From Gordonibacter massiliensis (ex Traore et al. 2017) (lineage in GTDB: Bacteria > Actinomycetota > Coriobacteriia > Coriobacteriales > Eggerthellaceae), in NCBI GenBank assembly GCA_900170005.1, contig LT827128.1:3034168-3098167 (forward strand): a stretch of DNA of 64,000 nt. The letters are read 5' to 3'. Below, one piece after another: positions 8,730 through 18,200 of the stretch. The first letter of the stretch is position 1; each line of letters opens with the position of its first letter. The translations under genes were made by a program, and so were the position numbers. The notes below the pieces were generated by a model. That model did no database searches and was not told where the DNA came from. It worked only from the letters and a program-made list of their open reading frames with translations.

Positions 8730-8745
8730 TGTTTCATGTGAAACA
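8730..8745. promoter_or_regulatory. parS-like ParB-binding palindrome
   Basis: TGTTTCATGTGAAACA differs from the consensus bacterial parS TGTTTCACGTGAAACA by one central base (T for C); flanking A and T extend the palindrome. It lies in the 281-base gap between the TetR and MFS genes, which otherwise holds no gene. No parA, parB, dnaA or other origin marker is in the window, so function is inferred from sequence alone. Confidence 0.55.
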
Positions 8746-8919
8746 TTTGTTCCGAAACCGCTGGCACGTCGGCACATGCTGCACTGCCGCCGCGCCGCAC
8801 GGCACACTGCGGTGCTGCATCGTCGCCTCGCCACCGCACCGATGCACCACCGCACCGCCGCTGCGCTGTCGCGCTCCTCGCGGCCCCGTGGCGCCACGCT
8901 GCTTCGAGCAGCATCTTTT

Positions 8920-8950
8920 TTGACCAAGATACATACCAACCGAAGGTATG
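8920..8950 (+). promoter_or_regulatory. Second TetR-type operator at MFS promoter
   Basis: ATACATACC (8929-8937) repeats the left half of the TetR gene operator, and CATACC (8932-8937) pairs with GGTATG (8945-8950). A TTGACC -35 candidate lies at 8920-8925. The half-site spacing is 4 bases longer than at the first operator, so binding geometry may differ. Confidence 0.5.
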
Positions 8951-8968
8951 AAAGAAAGGAATCGAACC

Positions 8969-10255
8969 ATGGCTGCTTTGTTCAACCGATCGTTCGTGTC
9001 GGTCATCATCGTGCAGATCGCGTCGCTGTTCGGCGACGCGGTGCTGCGCTTCGCCCTGCCGCTCTACGTGCTAAATGTGACGGGCTCGGCCGCGCTCATG
9101 GGGGCGGTGTCGGCGGCGGCGTGGCTGCCGTACCTGCTGCTCACGCCCATCGGCGGCGTGGCGGCCGACCGCGTGAACAAGCGGCGCATCATGGCGTCGC
9201 TCGACGTGCTGCTGGCGCTGACGTGCGCGGCGTTTCTGGCGCTCGACGGCACGATCGACCTCGTCGGCATGTCCATCTGCGCGCTCATCATCCTGTACGC
9301 GGTGCAGAGCGTGTACCAGCCCACGGTGCAGGCGGCCGTGCCGTTCATGGTGCCGCGCGAGAGCGTGGTGCGGGCCACCGCCATCGTGAGCCAGATCAGC
9401 GCGCTGTCGGGCCTGGTGGGACCGGTGATCGGCGGTTTGGTGTTCGGCCTGTTCGGCATCGAGCCCGTGGTGATGGTGGCCGGCGCGGCGTTCGCGCTTT
9501 CGGCCGTGCTCATCGTGGCGTTCGTCCGCATCCCCTTCCAGCGCGTCGAGCGCGAGCAGGGCATCGTGCGCACGGTGCTGGGCGATCTGGCCGAAAGCCT
9601 CGCCTTCTTGCGCCACGAGCGGCCGGTCATCCTGAAGACCATCTTCCTGGTAGCGGGCATCAACGTCACGGTGTCGGCCTTCATCATCATCGGCACGCCC
9701 GTCACCGTGACGCAGATACTGGGGCTGCCGAACCAGTTCATGGGCTTCGCAGAAGGCGCGCTTGCGCTGGGCGGCCTGGCAGGCGGTGTGGCGGTGGGCG
9801 CGCTGGGCAATCGGCTGAGCCTGCGCAAGGCGCCGGTGTTCCTGCTGGTGGCCGCGCTCTCGCTCGTGCCGGTGACCGTGGTGCTGGGCGTGCCGATGGA
9901 CGCGATGGCGGCCTACGGGGTGCTGCTGGCCAGCCTGTTCGCCAGCATGGCGTGCGCGACGATGTTCAGCATCCAAGCCATTTCGTTCATCCAGATGGAA
10001 ACGCCCGCCCATCTGGTGGGGAAGGTGATCGCGCTGGCCATGTCCCTGGCGAACTGCGCGCAGCCGGTGGGGCAGCTGGTGTACGGCGGCCTGTTCGACG
10101 CGCTGCGCGGCAACCTGGTTCCCGTGGCCATCGGCACCATGCTGGTGGCGTTCGTCATCGCAGGGCTCACGTACCGCGTGCTCAAGCGCGGGTTGCCGGC
10201 GGAGGAGCTTGCGGCGGCCGAGGCATCGGCTGAAGGCGAGATGCAGTTCCTCTAA
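8969..10255 (+). CDS. MFS exporter (macrolide-efflux-like)
   Basis: A 428-residue twelve-segment major facilitator. The start NRSFVSVIIVQIASLFGDAV and the cytoplasmic loop signature GGVAADRVNKRRIM are typical of MefA-like drug exporters. ATG at 8969 has AAAGGA upstream; an in-frame ATG at 8948 overlaps the operator and is less likely. With the TetR gene just upstream it forms a regulator-exporter unit. Substrate unknown. Confidence 0.85.
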   Translation: MAALFNRSFVSVIIVQIASLFGDAVLRFALPLYVLNVTGSAALMGAVSAAAWLPYLLLTPIGGVAADRVNKRRIMASLDVLLALTCAAFLALDGTIDLVGMSICALIILYAVQSVYQPTVQAAVPFMVPRESVVRATAIVSQISALSGLVGPVIGGLVFGLFGIEPVVMVAGAAFALSAVLIVAFVRIPFQRVEREQGIVRTVLGDLAESLAFLRHERPVILKTIFLVAGINVTVSAFIIIGTPVTVTQILGLPNQFMGFAEGALALGGLAGGVAVGALGNRLSLRKAPVFLLVAALSLVPVTVVLGVPMDAMAAYGVLLASLFASMACATMFSIQAISFIQMETPAHLVGKVIALAMSLANCAQPVGQLVYGGLFDALRGNLVPVAIGTMLVAFVIAGLTYRVLKRGLPAEELAAAEASAEGEMQFL

Positions 10256-10272
10256 CCGTGTCCGACATGCGG

Positions 10273-10328
10273 ATCGTCGCCTGAAACGGTCGCTTTTCGT
10301 GTTAAAACCGACCGTTTCGGGCGACGAT
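10273..10328. repeat. Inverted repeat, family D copy 1
   Basis: 20-base arms (10273-10292 and 10309-10328) beginning ATCGTCGCC and ending GGCGACGAT pair with a single G-T wobble around a 16-base loop. It lies between the convergent MFS and GH3 genes and could terminate both. Outer bases resemble the copy at 11839-11896. Confidence 0.65.
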
Positions 10329-10397
10329 GGCGGGGGACGAGATTCGGGGACGGCGCCGATGGCCGCTCCGCCCGCCCCGTTCTCCATCCGCCCTCCG

Positions 10398-11702
10398 TTA
10401 GCCTTCGGCCAGCGCCAGCTTCGTCTTCACGATGCGGGTGACGGACTGGTCGATGCGCTCCTCGGAAAGCGCTCCCGAGCGCACCGCGTCGAGGACGCCT
10501 TGGTAGGCGGCGGCGAAATCCTCGGGCATGAGCACGAGGTCCACCCCGGCTTGCAGGGCCGCGACGCCCGCTTGGTCGGGCGTGCAGAAGTCGCCCACGG
10601 CGCCCATGCTCATGGAGTCGGTGATGACGAGGCCCTCGTAGCCCAGCTCGCCGCGCAGCAGGTCGGTGACGATGGCGGGGTTGATGGAGGAGGGCACGTC
10701 GTTGCTGGTGGCGTTCGGCGCGGTGAGGTGCCCCACCATCACGAGGGGCACGCCGGCTTCGATGGTCGCCTCGAAAGGCACGAGCTCCCACGCGCGCAGC
10801 TCGTCGAGCGTCTTGTTCGACACGATGGCGCCTTCGTGGCTGTCGCCCAGCACGCCGCCGATGCCGGGGAAGTGCTTGGCGGCGCAGAGCACGCCCGCCT
10901 CGGAGAAGCCCCTCACCTGCGCGGCCACCATGCCGCCCACGAGGTCGGGGTCGGTGCCGAACGAGCGCAGCGCCATAACGTCGATGGCCGGATCGCCGCA
11001 GATGTCGGCGTCGGGTGCGAAGTCGAGGTTGAAGCCCAGCTCGCGCAGGTAGTCGCCGATGCCGGCGGCCACGTCCTGCGCCTGTGCCGGGTCGCCGGCG
11101 GCGCCCACGTCGGCCATGTTGCCCGCGTTCGGCACGGAGAAGCCGGGGTTGCCGCCGATGCGGCTCACGGTGCCGCCCTCCTCGTCCACGCCAACGAGCA
11201 GCGGCAGCCCGCACGCGTCCTGTGCGTACGCCTGGGAGTTCGCGATCATCTCCTTGGTTTGGTCGGCGGAGAGCAGGTTCTTCTGGAAGTACACGATGCC
11301 GCCCACCGGATAGGCGTGCAGCGCCTCCTGCGTGACGGTGCCGGCCTGCGTGGCGGTGTCGACGCCGGTGATGGCCTCGGGTCGCACGACGAACAGCTGC
11401 GCCACCTTCTGCTCGAGCGTGAGCGCGGCCGTCTTCTCGGCGGCGCGCTCGTCGAGCGTCGGCGCCGGGGCGGGCTTGGCGGGCGCGGCACTGGGGGCGG
11501 TGACGTCCGGGTCGGCGCTGCCTTCCGCGTCGCTCACATTGCCGAACTCGCTTCGCGGCGTCTCTTCCGCAGCCGTTTCCGAAGGGGGCGTCGAGCATCC
11601 CGCAGCTAAGGCCAGCGCGAACAGCGCCGCCGCAAGCGCTGCAGCGGCGGCGATGGCGCCGCGGTTCGACATCGTCTTTCGGCCTTGCTGGTTTCCGAGC
11701 AT
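10398..11702 (-). CDS. GH3 beta-N-acetylhexosaminidase-like lipoprotein
   Basis: A 434-residue secreted lipoprotein. The signal peptide ends in the lipobox LALAAGC (Cys at about 36), then an acidic, Pro/Ala-rich linker, then a glycoside hydrolase family 3 barrel with VGGIVYFQKN, GVDEEGG, KHFPGIGG and GDSHEGAIV, the last holding the Asp-His dyad used by NagZ-like enzymes. Likely trims N-acetylglucosamine from peptidoglycan fragments outside the membrane. ATG at 11702 has GAGGAGG. Confidence 0.87.
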   Translation of the reverse strand: MLGNQQGRKTMSNRGAIAAAAALAAALFALALAAGCSTPPSETAAEETPRSEFGNVSDAEGSADPDVTAPSAAPAKPAPAPTLDERAAEKTAALTLEQKVAQLFVVRPEAITGVDTATQAGTVTQEALHAYPVGGIVYFQKNLLSADQTKEMIANSQAYAQDACGLPLLVGVDEEGGTVSRIGGNPGFSVPNAGNMADVGAAGDPAQAQDVAAGIGDYLRELGFNLDFAPDADICGDPAIDVMALRSFGTDPDLVGGMVAAQVRGFSEAGVLCAAKHFPGIGGVLGDSHEGAIVSNKTLDELRAWELVPFEATIEAGVPLVMVGHLTAPNATSNDVPSSINPAIVTDLLRGELGYEGLVITDSMSMGAVGDFCTPDQAGVAALQAGVDLVLMPEDFAAAYQGVLDAVRSGALSEERIDQSVTRIVKTKLALAEG

Positions 11703-11838
11703 GCTTCCTCCTCACGCGCCTTTTGAGCGCGAACAAGTATAGAAGCGTCGGAACCTCTACCAGCGCAGATGCCGCGTTTGGAGCAAAAGTTGAGGGGAGC
11801 CCGAACGTGGAGGCGGGATCTCTCTGATCCCCGGTGTG

Positions 11839-11896
11839 CGTTGTCGCCCGAAAGCCGCGTTTTCGGCGGCGATTCCGCGTGTTTCGGGCGACAACG
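11839..11896. repeat. Inverted repeat, family D copy 2
   Basis: 15-base arms CGTTGTCGCCCGAAA (11839-11853) and its exact complement at 11882-11896 enclose a 28-base loop that can form its own GC helix. It sits between the GH3 start and the phosphofructokinase stop. Similar outer arms occur at 10273-10328. Confidence 0.65.
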
Positions 11897-11912
11897 GCTG
11901 CGGGATGCGTTG

Positions 11913-13127
11913 TTAGCGCCGGTTGAACGGCACGATGGTGGCGGGGATGCCGCCTTCCATGATGACGCGCGGCTCGCCCTTGATGAGCGGGCGGAAGTAC
12001 TCGAGCGCTTCCGGCGCGATGCCCTGGTAGTTCGGCAGGATCCACTCGGCGGGGAAGTGCTTCACGAAGTTCGCGAACTCGCTGGCGGGCGCGGAGAAGA
12101 ACTTCGCGTTGTAGAGGCCCTGCGCAGCGGCGGCCTCGTCGCGGCGCACGCCCACCACCTGGCCGGTGAACGCGGCGTCGGCGCTGCGCATGTGGGCGCT
12201 CATGCCCAGCTCCCACGCCTCGGTGCGGTCGACGATGCTCTGGGCGAAGTTGCTGGAGCGCGCCGCGCGCGACAGGTCCTGCACCACGCCGCGCGGCACG
12301 ATGTCGGCGTCCACGATCATCTGCTTGAGGGCGGCCGCGGCGCCACCCAGCACGGCGTGCGCGAACCCGTCGTCGGCGGCGTTGCCGGCCGACAGGTACG
12401 CTCCATCCGCGTAATGCGCGCCCTCGGAGGTGACGATGTAGCATTTGCCCGTCTCGTCGAACTTCTTGCGCACTTCGGCTAGGAACGCGTCCTGGTCGAA
12501 GTCGACCTCCGGCAGCACCAGCAGGTCCACGTCGCCGGTGACGCAGCAGCTGGCGGCGAGCCATCCCGCGTCGCGGCCCATGACCTCGAGCACGAACACC
12601 TCGGGGCGCGTGTACGCGTCGTAGTCGAGGCGCGTGGCGTGGGTGATCTCGCAGGCTACCTTCGCGGCGCTCGGGAAGCCGGGGCAGTGGTCCACGGGCA
12701 CGAGGTCGTTGTCCACCGTCTTCGGAATGCCGATGAAGCGTTTGCCCGGCGCGTTGTCCTGCGCCCACGAGGCCAGCGCGTCCACCGTGTCCATGGAGTC
12801 GTTGCCGCCGATGTAGAACATGGTGGTGATGTCGTGCGCGTCCATCACCTCCACCAGGCGGCGGTAGTCGGCGTCGTTGCCGCGCTTCAACTTGTAGCGG
12901 CACGTGCCCAAGGCGGACGACGGCGTTTGCTGCAGCAGCTCGATGTCGTGCCCCGTGAGGTCGGTGAGGTCGTACAGCAGCCCGTCCAGCGTGCCCTCGA
13001 TGCCGTACAAGCCGCCGAACACGCGGTCGTACACGGGGTTCAGCTGGTTGGCGCGCACGACGCCGGCCAGGCTGGAGTTGATGACGGCGGTGGGGCCGCC
13101 AGACTGCGCGACGAGGCAGTTTCTCAT
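11913..13127 (-). CDS. 6-phosphofructokinase, PPi-type
   Basis: A 404-residue phosphofructokinase. The N-terminus NCLVAQSGGPTAVIN is characteristic. The phosphoryl-donor loop reads GGNDSMDT and the substrate loop reads PKTVDNDL: an Asp in place of the second Gly and a Lys before T-V-D-N-D are the hallmarks of pyrophosphate-dependent rather than ATP-dependent enzymes. MGRDAGW follows. It would give a reversible, PPi-using glycolytic step. ATG 13127 has AGGAGC; the longer frame upstream has no family similarity. Confidence 0.88.
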   Translation of the reverse strand: MRNCLVAQSGGPTAVINSSLAGVVRANQLNPVYDRVFGGLYGIEGTLDGLLYDLTDLTGHDIELLQQTPSSALGTCRYKLKRGNDADYRRLVEVMDAHDITTMFYIGGNDSMDTVDALASWAQDNAPGKRFIGIPKTVDNDLVPVDHCPGFPSAAKVACEITHATRLDYDAYTRPEVFVLEVMGRDAGWLAASCCVTGDVDLLVLPEVDFDQDAFLAEVRKKFDETGKCYIVTSEGAHYADGAYLSAGNAADDGFAHAVLGGAAAALKQMIVDADIVPRGVVQDLSRAARSSNFAQSIVDRTEAWELGMSAHMRSADAAFTGQVVGVRRDEAAAAQGLYNAKFFSAPASEFANFVKHFPAEWILPNYQGIAPEALEYFRPLIKGEPRVIMEGGIPATIVPFNRR

Positions 13128-13414
13128 AGAGGATGCTCCTATCGTTTCGTTTCTTGCTACGTTCCAGTTCGGTGCGCCGCAGGGATCGTGGGTTGTGGCG
13201 GCGCTCCTTGCATGCGATTGCGTTGTCCAGTCTGCATCATAAAGGTGGCGAGCCATCTCCGCAATCGGCGGGGGAGTAAACCGGCGGGTATCCACGGTTC
13301 GAGGACGCCTGTGCGTTCTTGCCGCCGTTTCGGGTGGCACAGCTCCCGCTGTCAATCTTGACGGTGCAGCTTCCCGGTTGCCATCCTAAAGCGAGCGCAC
13401 GCAGGCTGACGGCG

Positions 13415-13454
13415 GAGCGCACAGGGGCGTTCGTGCGCTCAAAAGCCCCTTTCG
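13415..13454 (+). promoter_or_regulatory. Mutually exclusive hairpins upstream of Hint operon
   Basis: GAGCGCAC (13415-13422) pairs perfectly with GTGCGCTC (13433-13440). The loop AGGGGC (13423-13428) could instead pair with GCCCCT (13445-13450), followed by TTTCGTT. The two cannot form together, as in attenuators. The gap 13128-13586 holds no gene. Confidence 0.3.
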
Positions 13455-13586
13455 TTCTCTATTCATGATTTATCCGATCATAGAACGGCAGGCGGATATA
13501 TGATGAAGCGGTGCGCATACCCCTGCGCCCCTCGAGCGGCCGTTGCGCGCGGCGCGCGCTCGCGGCCGAGAAAGGAGACGGTACGA

Positions 13587-15200
13587 ATGACCGCTCTCGA
13601 CACGCTCCGCTCCCTCAGAACGCCCGGCACCAGCCTGCCCCTCGACTTTTCCAACCCCGTTTGCCGCGAAGGGGTGCTCGCGTTATACGGCGGCGAGGCC
13701 GCAGCGCGTGAGCGCTTTCCCCAGCTGTGCCGCGCGCTCGAGTGCTCCTGCGAGAATCCCTCGCTGGCACGCCCCGTGGGCGAGCCCACCGACTTCGCCG
13801 ATGGCGCGCTCATCGACGCCGTGACGTGGACGCGCGAGGACGGCAAGCTCACCGTGCGCGCCGCCACGTCGCTTCTGGAACCGGCGTACTTCATCGACGA
13901 GCACCTGGAAGTGCGCACGGCTGCAGGCGAGATCGTGGGCGGCTTGGCGCAGTCCACCGTGGACGCGTGCCACAGCGAGCTCGTGTTCGAGACGGACTTC
14001 GACCCGCAGACGTTCGCCTCCGACGTGCTGGAGATCGACTACGCCTCCAACTGGGTCACGGCCGGCGAGCGGCAGCTGCGCGGCATGCTCACCAGCAAGG
14101 ACGCCCATGAGGAAGCCTACCTTTCCACACAGGTCAAAGCCGTGCACGTGTTGAAGCCGGTTAAGAAGACGGCGGGCAAAACCGCGCCGGTGAACATCTG
14201 CTACAACCGCTTCCCGCTGGCCGAGGAGGACACGGACTACCTGTTCCAGGAGTCGTTCAGCTCCGGCACTGGCGTGCAGCGGCTGTTCGCGCCCGTGGCG
14301 GCCTGGGTGGAGTTCGAGCTGGACGAGCAGGGTCGGCAAGATGCGTTCAGCCGCATCGACATCACCACGTTCCACCTGAAGATGGACTGCCAAAACGGCA
14401 TCGCCCGCTACGACACCACGGGCCGCGAGACGCTGGTGGAGCGGCATTTCGTGGCGCAGCCCGACAGCGCCAAAACCCACCCGAGCGGCTTCAGCTTCGA
14501 GTTGGATCCCGAATGGAAGGCCGACGTGCCCGCGCGGCGCTGGCCGAAGCGCGATCGCGTGGATCTGCTGATGGAGGTGGAGTTCGAGCACGAAAGCGGC
14601 AAGCGCGGCAGCTTCGAGCTCTCCACGACGGCCGATCGGTCGCAGGGCAACGTGGGAAAAGTGGACTGGATGAACCTGCTGTGGGGGTGCGTGAAACGCG
14701 GAACGCGCGTGTTGATGGCGGACGGCTCCGAGCGTCCTATCGAGGATGTGCGCCCCGGCGACCGCGTGCTCTGCGACGCCCAGGGCGGCTCGGCCACGGT
14801 GCGGGATGTGCTGAGGGGCACCGAGGAGCGCCTGGTGGCGTTCAGCACGACGAACGGCCGCCAGCTGCTGTGCACGGCCGACCATCCCCTCTTCACCAAC
14901 GAGGGAACGCTGACGGCTGAGCAGGTGCACGGCAACTGCCGGCTGTACGGCCCGGACGGCGGAGAGCTGGTTTTGGACGGCATCTGGGACCTGCCGGGCG
15001 ACGAGGTGTACAACCTGTGCCTTGAAATGCCCGGCGCCGATGGCGAGGGCGGCACGTTCTTCGCCGAGGGCATCCTCGTGGGCGACAACGCGTTGCAGGG
15101 TTCGCTGGCGTGGGCTCGCAGCCGCGCGGCGCTGGCCGACAACCCCTTCCGCGCCGAGTGCGAGGAAAAGGCGCGGCAGTGGGCGGAGGACCTGCTATGA
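13587..15200 (+). CDS. Hint-domain protein of unknown function
   Basis: 537 residues. I do not recognise the first 360 residues, which are soluble, acidic and without a signal peptide. From Cys368 to Asn501 the sequence is a Hint (Hedgehog/intein) module: CVKRGTRVLMADGSERPIE with PGDRVL, then CTADHPLFTNEG (T-x-D-H block), then DEVYNLCLEM and FFAEGILVGDN. The His usually found before the terminal Asn is Asp here, so C-terminal cleavage may be lost or altered. A 36-residue tail follows. There is no homing endonuclease insert. ATG 13587 has AAAGGAGA. The next gene overlaps its stop (ATGA). Confidence 0.6.
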   Translation: MTALDTLRSLRTPGTSLPLDFSNPVCREGVLALYGGEAAARERFPQLCRALECSCENPSLARPVGEPTDFADGALIDAVTWTREDGKLTVRAATSLLEPAYFIDEHLEVRTAAGEIVGGLAQSTVDACHSELVFETDFDPQTFASDVLEIDYASNWVTAGERQLRGMLTSKDAHEEAYLSTQVKAVHVLKPVKKTAGKTAPVNICYNRFPLAEEDTDYLFQESFSSGTGVQRLFAPVAAWVEFELDEQGRQDAFSRIDITTFHLKMDCQNGIARYDTTGRETLVERHFVAQPDSAKTHPSGFSFELDPEWKADVPARRWPKRDRVDLLMEVEFEHESGKRGSFELSTTADRSQGNVGKVDWMNLLWGCVKRGTRVLMADGSERPIEDVRPGDRVLCDAQGGSATVRDVLRGTEERLVAFSTTNGRQLLCTADHPLFTNEGTLTAEQVHGNCRLYGPDGGELVLDGIWDLPGDEVYNLCLEMPGADGEGGTFFAEGILVGDNALQGSLAWARSRAALADNPFRAECEEKARQWAEDLL

Positions 15201-18200
15201 GCACGCAGCGGCGCAGCTTCTTCGCGCTCAAGTGCGACCCGCCCGATCTCGCGAGTTGCGAGGCAGCGTGCGCCCTTTCGCTCAGCGGCGGCGACGCGTT
15301 CTCGCTGGGGGCCACGCTGTTCGTGCCGCGCCAGGGTAACGACCAGATCGTCGTGGAGCAGCCGGGCGCGTTCCGGTTCGGCTGCGACGAAGGGGCCGTG
15401 CTGTTCGAGTCGAAGAACCTGGGGCGGCACCGCAGCGACCCGGCCGACTTCCACCTGTTCGAGGGCGAGTGGAACCGCATCGACGCCGTGTACGACGGAT
15501 CGACGCTGCGCCTGTACATCCAGGGCATTGCGGCCTACGAGGCCCGCGTGACGGGCGAGCGGTTCGTGGACGCCTCCACGCGCTGGCAGATGGGCGACAT
15601 GGATGGCTACCTGCAGGAGGTCACGCTGGCGGCGCGCGCCCTGACCGACGACGAGGCGCGGTGCAACCAGTTCGAGCACGCGGTGCCGGACGGCGAGATG
15701 GAGCTGTGCGCCGACTTCGACGCGTTCGAGCCTTGCGACCGGGGCCGCCACGCCCTGCCGCTGCAGTTGGCGGGGCACTGCGACGTGGCGAACCTGGTGC
15801 CGGCGCTGCAGGCGGTCACGGGCGGGTACGCGCTGCCGCAGCGCTCGCCGGCGAACCCGGGCGCGTTTCCGTCGGGGGCTTTCACCGTGCTGGCGAAGGT
15901 GTTCGCCACCGTGGCGCCCGACACCGGCGACGCTTACGTGTTCGCGAACGGGCCCTTGGGCGACGCGCAGGGATTCGCGCTCGGCGTGGCCGCGCGTCAG
16001 GCGAAGCCGTTCTGCGTGATAGCGGGAACGCGCTACGAGTTCGAGGGGCAGATTCCCGCCGCGGTGTGGAGCGACCTTGCCGTGAGCGTGTCCGGCACGA
16101 CCGCGACGTTCTTCATCGACGGCGCGTCGGCGGGCTCGGCGGTGCTGGCGGCTCCGCTCGCGCGCACCGACCCGGCGGCCGTCACGGTGGGCAACATCCT
16201 GAACGCATCCGGCGCGGCCGCGGCGGGCTTCCCCGGGTACATCGACGCGGTGGCGGTGTTCGACCGGGCGCTCGACGCCGCGCGGCTGGCGGGCTACGCG
16301 GATGTGGCGCCGTACCGCTTCGATGCCGACCTGGCGGCGCTGTGGCTGTTCTCCGGCGAGGCGCCAATCGAGGTGCTGCACGACGGTCCGCTGCTGTACG
16401 CGGGAGGCGCTGCCGTGGCGCTGCGCGAGAACACGGTGCGCGAGCCGGTGCCGCCCACGCTCTCGTTCGCCATGCCCGACGTGGCCACCGGCTCGACCGC
16501 TGCGGAGGCGTGGGAGAGCCTCGCGGCCGCCACGGTGCTGCTGGACACGGTGAAGGCGCTGACCGGCCAGGACGCCGTGTCCGGGTTCAGCGGCGGGGGC
16601 CGGGACAAGCTCAACGGCTCGGTGGAAGGGCTCATGTCGGTGACGCTGGCCGCCGATGCGCGCGTGCGGTCCCTCGAAGATACGGGCGACGTGGGCCGCG
16701 ACGTGCTGGTGGGGCTGTTCGCCACGGCGTCGGGCGTCGCGGCGCTCTGGCCCGCCTTCGAGGCGTTTTTCCTGTTGGGACAGCGTTGGCAGGCTGCGTA
16801 CCGGCTCCAGCGCTTCTTCCGCTACCTGCGCATCTTCTCGCTTTCGACGCGCGGCAAGCTGCTGTTGCTGTTCGCCGCCGCAGCGGCCGCCGTCGCCGTG
16901 GCCCTGGCGCTGCGACCCTCGCCCGACCCGGAGGAGGAGAAGACGAAGGGGGCCACCGTCTCGTTGAAGTCGCTCGCCTTCTACAACGACGCGTCGAAGG
17001 AGCGGGGCGCCGTGTGCATCCTGCCCGCCTTCGGCAAGGAGCCCGTGCTGCCCGAGTGGACGGCGGGTTGCGGCACGTCGCAGTCGGCGTACTGGCGCGT
17101 GGGCGCGGACGCGCGGCCGGTGCTGCGCGCCACGTTTACCGTCTCGGCGCTCGAGGCTCCGGTGTCGGTGCAGGTGGAGGCGGCGGCTCAGGGCGACAAG
17201 CTGCTCGGATCGCTCGACGCGCAAACCGTGGCGCTGGCCGCCGTGGGCGACGTGACGGTGGAGTTTCCGCTGGCGCACCAGGCGCTGGCGGCGGCCGACC
17301 TGGGGTCGCACGAGGCGCGGTTCCAGTGGCGCGTGGGCGGTATGCTGCTGGGCTCCACGAAGCACGAGGTGCACCTGCTGGCGGCGCGCCCGCTGGCCCC
17401 CTGGTCGAACGCGCCCGGAGCGGGGGAGCTGCCCGCTCTTCCGGTCATCCGCCTGGCGGAGGCGGTGCAGGCGCAGGAGAGCGCCGAGGGCGAGGCGAAC
17501 CGGCGGTTCTGCGGCCAGTTCGTCGCCTGGGCGCGCGCCCAGGCCGCGGCGGGTGCGCTTGCGGGACGGGCTTGGGCCGACGGCTCGGCGTTCGCGAAGT
17601 GGGATGCGACGCACCATGCGCTCACCTTTAATATAGAGGCGTTCTTCGCGGCTTGCACCGGCACGGCTGCGGCGGGCGTCGGCGCGCTCGACACGGCGTG
17701 CCTGCTGCTGGCGCTCGCGCGAATGGAGGGCCTGGCCAGCGTGCGGTTGGCCGAGGCCAGCGCGCTGGCGGGCACGGGCAGCCTGACGGTGCGCGCCGCA
17801 TACCGGCTGGGTGCGACCCAAATCGAGCGCTCGCTGGCAACGGGCGCCTACGCGGTGGGATGCGTGAACGACGGCGCGCACGACCGCGTCTACGATGCGT
17901 TCCTCGAGCCAGTGGACGCTTCTGATGTGCAGGTGCCCGCCACCGGGCTGCCGTTCTCTCTGGGCACGGAGAAAACCGACGCTGTGATCAGGTTAGATGC
18001 CTCTACCTATCGCACGCTTTTATGCGCACCGGGCTCGACGGGATGCATGGCGCTGAAAACGGCCGTGCTCGCGTTCGGCACGCTGCCCCTCGGGGGCATT
18101 CAGCCGGGTGATCCGATTCTCGAGCGAACGACGGACCGTCCGCCGTTCGACGAAAGCGTCATCGAGACGCTTCCCCTCGATCCCCATACCGTGCGCTGCC

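Noticed and set aside
10252-12903. 883-codon minus-strand frame over the GH3 and phosphofructokinase genes
   Set aside because: It runs through two real genes in another frame of the same strand and has no coherent domain.
14408-17881. 1157-codon open frame antisense to the Hint/LamG operon
   Set aside because: Composition is that of a reverse-strand shadow and it lacks a ribosome site; the plus strand has coupled genes with recognisable domains.
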